NCBI GenBank assembly: GCA_964235615.1
Contig: CAXSEE010000072.1
Location: 1-18,997 of the forward strand
DNA from: Lichenicoccus sp964235615
GTDB taxonomy: Bacteria; Pseudomonadota; Alphaproteobacteria; Acetobacterales; Acetobacteraceae
Reading direction: 5' to 3'
Length of the DNA stretch: 18,997 bases
The notes beneath the pieces are model-generated. The model ran no database searches. It saw only the letters and a program-made list of their open reading frames with translations, and had not been told where the DNA came from. Position numbers and translations under genes: made by a program. Below are positions 16,936 to 18,997 of the stretch, piece after piece (positions within the stretch are counted from its first letter, which is position 1; every line of letters begins with the position of its first letter).

Positions 16936-17802
16936 ATGATCCTGGTGACAGCAGCCAATGGCAATCAAGGCAAAAGACTGATCCCGCGGCTGGTGGCGGA
17001 AGGGGCGCGTGTCCGCGCCTGTGTGCGAACCGAAGCCTCGGCCACACGCCTGCGGGATGCGGGGATCGCCGACATTGTCGTGGCCGACCTCTCCGATCCG
17101 AACGAGATGGCGCGTGCGATGATGGGCGTGGAGAAGGTCTATCACATCGGGCCGACGCTCCATCCGCGGGAACGCGAAATAGGGTTTACCGCCGTCGACG
17201 CAGCGCGGGTGAGCGGCGTCCAGCATTTTGTCTTCTCGTCCGTGTTGCACGCCATCACGACGGATCTAATCCAGCACGAGCTCAAGCGCGACATCGAGGA
17301 GCACCTCCTGTCGTCGGGTCTCGACTTTACCATCTTGCAGCCAGCGAACTATATGCTGCCGCACAGATGGTGGGCCGTCTTCGAGCGCGGCGTGTTCGAG
17401 CTCGCCTGGTCGCTCGACCGGCTGCAATCACTCGTCGACCTGGGTGATGTGTCGGAAGTCGCCGCGAACGTCCTGCTCGACAGCACGCGTCACGCCGGGG
17501 CGACTTACGAACTCGTGTCGCCAGGACGGTATAGCGCCCACGATCTCGGCCGGATCATGTCGGGTATCATCAAACGCGACGTTGCCGTGGAAGAGATTGA
17601 TGCCGACACGTTCTTCAGGGCACGTATTGGCGAGCCGAGTGCGTTCCCCTATGAGGCGGGCGTGATGCGCGCAATTAGCGCCCGGTACAGCAGCCACGAT
17701 TTCATTGGCGACTCGAATGTCCTGACATGGCTGCTCGGCCGCTCACCAACGACATACGCCGGATTTGTGCAGCGAGAATTTGATGCCTACAAAGGAGCGT
17801 AG
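16936..17802 (+). CDS. NmrA-like NAD(P)-binding protein
   Basis: A 288-residue atypical short-chain-dehydrogenase-type protein. The start at ATG 16936 is preferred because AAAGG lies upstream; a GTG at 16909 would add nine residues. Residues 2-28 (ILVTAANGNQGKRLIPRLVA, EGARVRA) form the first Rossmann strand and dinucleotide loop. DIVVADLSDPNEMARAMMGV (about 46-65), QHFVFSSVLHAI and a DFTILQPANYMLP strand are typical of the NmrA/isoflavone-reductase-like group. Members are either quinone- or ketone-reducing enzymes or redox-sensing regulators. The position behind the hydrolase gene favours a catabolic reductase, but this is inference. It is intact, and its stop lies 12 bases before a solo ISL3 end. 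Confidence 0.87.
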   Translation: MILVTAANGNQGKRLIPRLVAEGARVRACVRTEASATRLRDAGIADIVVADLSDPNEMARAMMGVEKVYHIGPTLHPREREIGFTAVDAARVSGVQHFVFSSVLHAITTDLIQHELKRDIEEHLLSSGLDFTILQPANYMLPHRWWAVFERGVFELAWSLDRLQSLVDLGDVSEVAANVLLDSTRHAGATYELVSPGRYSAHDLGRIMSGIIKRDVAVEEIDADTFFRARIGEPSAFPYEAGVMRAISARYSSHDFIGDSNVLTWLLGRSPTTYAGFVQREFDAYKGA

Positions 17803-17814
17803 ATAGCGTCGGTC

Positions 17815-17871
17815 GGGTCTGCCTCGTAGCCCTTGCTTGTTCTAGACGTTGAGCGGCATCATTCGCGCTCG
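17815..17871 (+). repeat. Solo ISL3 end, direct repeat of 192-248
   Basis: These 57 bases match 192-248 with four substitutions and no gaps, covering the terminal repeat (GGGTCTGCCTCGTAGCCC) and the adjoining last codons of the ISL3 transposase. The match ends at about 17871, where sequence diverges, and no partner end is seen to the right. It is therefore a truncated left end of a second, slightly diverged copy, in the same orientation as the left element. Confidence 0.85.
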
Positions 17872-18049
17872 AGACGATCCTTACAACGCAGTGGGACTGT
17901 TCCTGAAATGGCAAAGCTCCCGGCTCCAGACAGCGTGAGTTGCACGTTTGAGCCAGAATTTCCGATCCCGGTGATCAACCCGATGCGGTGCGAAGCCGCC
18001 GGGCCGTTCACTTATACCAATCGGCCTTGAGCTTGACCCATGAAAGACC

Positions 18050-18159
18050 AAGGCTCTGCCCTGGACCCGCTCAAGGCGAAGCCTTGAGAATCCAATTCTA
18101 TCAATGGATCGGTTTCCAAAGGCCGAGGCCTTTGGCAGGTCTGGGCAGAGCCCAGCCTT
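18050..18159. repeat. Cloverleaf-like inverted-repeat element
   Basis: An outer stem pairs GGCTCTGCCC (18052-18061) with GGGCAGAGCC (18143-18152), extended by GACC/GGTC (18064-18067 with 18138-18141). Inside are three hairpins: CTCAAGGC-gaa-GCCTTGAG (18070-18088); ATCCA with TGGAT (18090-18094 and 18105-18109, 10-base loop); and CCAAAGGCC-ga-GGCCTTTGG (18116-18135). All listed arms pair perfectly. It could be a REP/BIME-like dispersed repeat, a small non-autonomous mobile element, or a structured RNA. No T-run supports a simple terminator. Confidence 0.75.
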
Positions 18160-18218
18160 GCCTTGCTAGGACCTGAGACAACTCATATCCCAGTGCCCTG
18201 GATGCTCAGTGAGTAGAC

Positions 18219-18752
18219 TTACTTGATGGTTGCTGCCAGTTTCTCGGCCCGGCTCATGTGATCATCGACTTTGGGGAGAACGATCTTGGCATAGGCAATT
18301 AGGTCCGGATCCTTGCCATTGGCGATCTCCCAACGATACAGCGCATCATTCGAATGCTGGTAGTGCACTTGACCTGAAACATAGTCGCGTTCAAACGCAG
18401 GACCTTTCTCGTCCGACAGTATCTGAACGATGCTGGCATAAGCGCCTTGGAGCAGCGTGAGAGTCGGCTGCGTCAATCCTTTCTTGTTTAACAACGCAAC
18501 GAGTCGGCTTTGCACCTCGACGTGGCTCGTATCCATCAACTGTGCATAGTCTTTCACCGCCGGGTGGGCAGCATGAGTCTCGCCGAGCTTGCCAGTATCA
18601 ACCTGGTATTGGTTCCCGAGATAAGTAGACCCGATGAAGGCGTAATCGACGGGTGACATGGTGGTCGAGCCTGCCGAAGGAGCGGCATTCGCCGTTTCCA
18701 CTCCAGCAAGAGCGATTGTGCAAGCGGAAAAGACAGCAAGAGTTCGGATCAC
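18219..18752 (-). CDS. Secreted DUF4142-family protein
   Basis: A 177-residue protein. The start is placed at GTG 18752, because AAGGA lies seven bases upstream and the product then opens with a clean signal peptide (IRTLAVFSACTIALAGVETANA, cut near ANA-AP); an ATG at 18821 would add 23 residues before it. The mature part is all-helical, with YLGNQYQVDTGKLGETHAAH, VKDYAQLMDTSHVEVQSRLV and FERDYVSGQVHYQHSNDALY, the repeated E/D...H pattern of DUF4142 (ferritin-like fold) proteins. Their function is not established; they are periplasmic and often linked to stress or envelope conditions. The gene lies 117 bp downstream of the partial dehydrogenase on the same strand and appears unrelated to the catabolic genes, probably host backbone. 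Confidence 0.85.
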   Translation of the reverse strand: MIRTLAVFSACTIALAGVETANAAPSAGSTTMSPVDYAFIGSTYLGNQYQVDTGKLGETHAAHPAVKDYAQLMDTSHVEVQSRLVALLNKKGLTQPTLTLLQGAYASIVQILSDEKGPAFERDYVSGQVHYQHSNDALYRWEIANGKDPDLIAYAKIVLPKVDDHMSRAEKLAATIK

Positions 18753-18869
18753 GGCAATGTCCTTAGATGGAGTGAGATGGGGGCAGCTTGCCCGCGAATT
18801 TACTTCGGGGATTTTCGACAAGAGCCTTCTGCAGGTCCTGATGGCGCGTAACCGGCGTGACGGCCGGCT

Positions 18870-18995
18870 TTAGGCAGTTACGTTGGCGCTGTCTCTCCCT
18901 GTCACGGCCAGGCTTGTGCCGGAGACCAGCGCGGCCGCCTCAGATGCGAGGAACACGACGGCTGGGGCGATGCTCTCGGGCTCGAGCCAGGGCAG
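18870..18995 (-). CDS. Short-chain dehydrogenase/reductase, C-terminal part (runs off the window)
   Basis: The minus-strand frame enters from the right edge and reads LPWLEPESIAPAVVFLASEA, then AALVSGTSLAVTGRDSANVT and A before TAA (18870-18872). This is the C-terminal pattern of classical SDR proteins (W.EPEDIA.AV.FLASD.A..VTG..L.VDGG). PWLEP in place of the more usual R.GEPEE resembles the SDR branch that includes mycofactocin-coupled enzymes. Only 41 codons are in the window, so cofactor and active-site motifs cannot be checked. Confidence 0.75.
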   Translation of the reverse strand: MPWLEPESIAPAVVFLASEAAALVSGTSLAVTGRDSANVTA

Positions 18996-18997
18996 TC

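Larger units (their letters stand above)
17803..18218. other. 416-bp intergenic region with an IS end and structured repeat
   Basis: No gene is recognised between the NmrA-like gene and the DUF4142 gene. The stretch holds the solo ISL3 end (17815-17871) and the cloverleaf-like inverted repeat (18050-18159), listed separately. The DNA between them (17872-18049) shows no recognisable family. Confidence 0.7.

Overview
The window looks like an accessory catabolic region of a high-GC alphaproteobacterium, most probably a sphingomonad. This is inferred from the style of the TonB-dependent receptor, the aromatic-acid MFS transporter, the insertion-sequence families and codon usage. No rRNA, tRNA or CRISPR array is visible.

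Layout. The left edge (1-1033) is transposon debris: an IS110-type transposase fragment cut by a short ISL3-type element (191-1033) that has both terminal inverted repeats but an internally deleted, frameshifted transposase. Next comes a minus-strand TonB-dependent receptor (1251-3725), then about 1.4 kb without an intact gene that holds an IS630-type transposase remnant, then an aromatic-acid MFS transporter (5116-6486, minus). Four minus-strand units follow, read from 11549 down to 6878: a carbohydrate porin broken by two frameshifts and two amber codons, a frameshifted VOC-fold protein, an apparently intact acyl-CoA-dehydrogenase-fold flavin monooxygenase, and a CocE/NonD-type hydrolase that has lost the segment carrying its serine nucleophile. 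A TetR regulator (12098-12790, plus) is divergent from the porin. Continuing on the plus strand are a flavin reductase interrupted by one stop codon, a SnoaL/NTF2-like protein, a full-length CocE/NonD hydrolase with an extra N-terminal domain, and an NmrA-like NAD(P)-binding protein. The right end carries a second, solo ISL3 end in direct orientation with the left one, a roughly 110-nt cloverleaf-like inverted-repeat element, a secreted DUF4142 protein and the C-terminus of a short-chain dehydrogenase.

Functional picture (inference). Outer-membrane uptake (receptor, porin), inner-membrane aromatic-acid uptake (MFS), ester or amide hydrolysis (two CocE/NonD proteins), FMNH2-dependent hydroxylation (monooxygenase plus reductase) and ring or side-chain processing (VOC, SnoaL, NmrA) would fit breakdown of an ester- or amide-bearing aromatic compound under TetR control. 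The substrate cannot be read from the sequence. Much of the set is decaying: the porin, VOC protein and reductase are broken. The two hydrolases are defective in opposite ways: one keeps Asp and His but lacks the serine region, the other keeps Ser but seems to lack Asp and His. That complementary loss, the fused N-terminal domain on the large hydrolase, the matching ISL3 ends on both sides and the cloverleaf element are the most unusual points.
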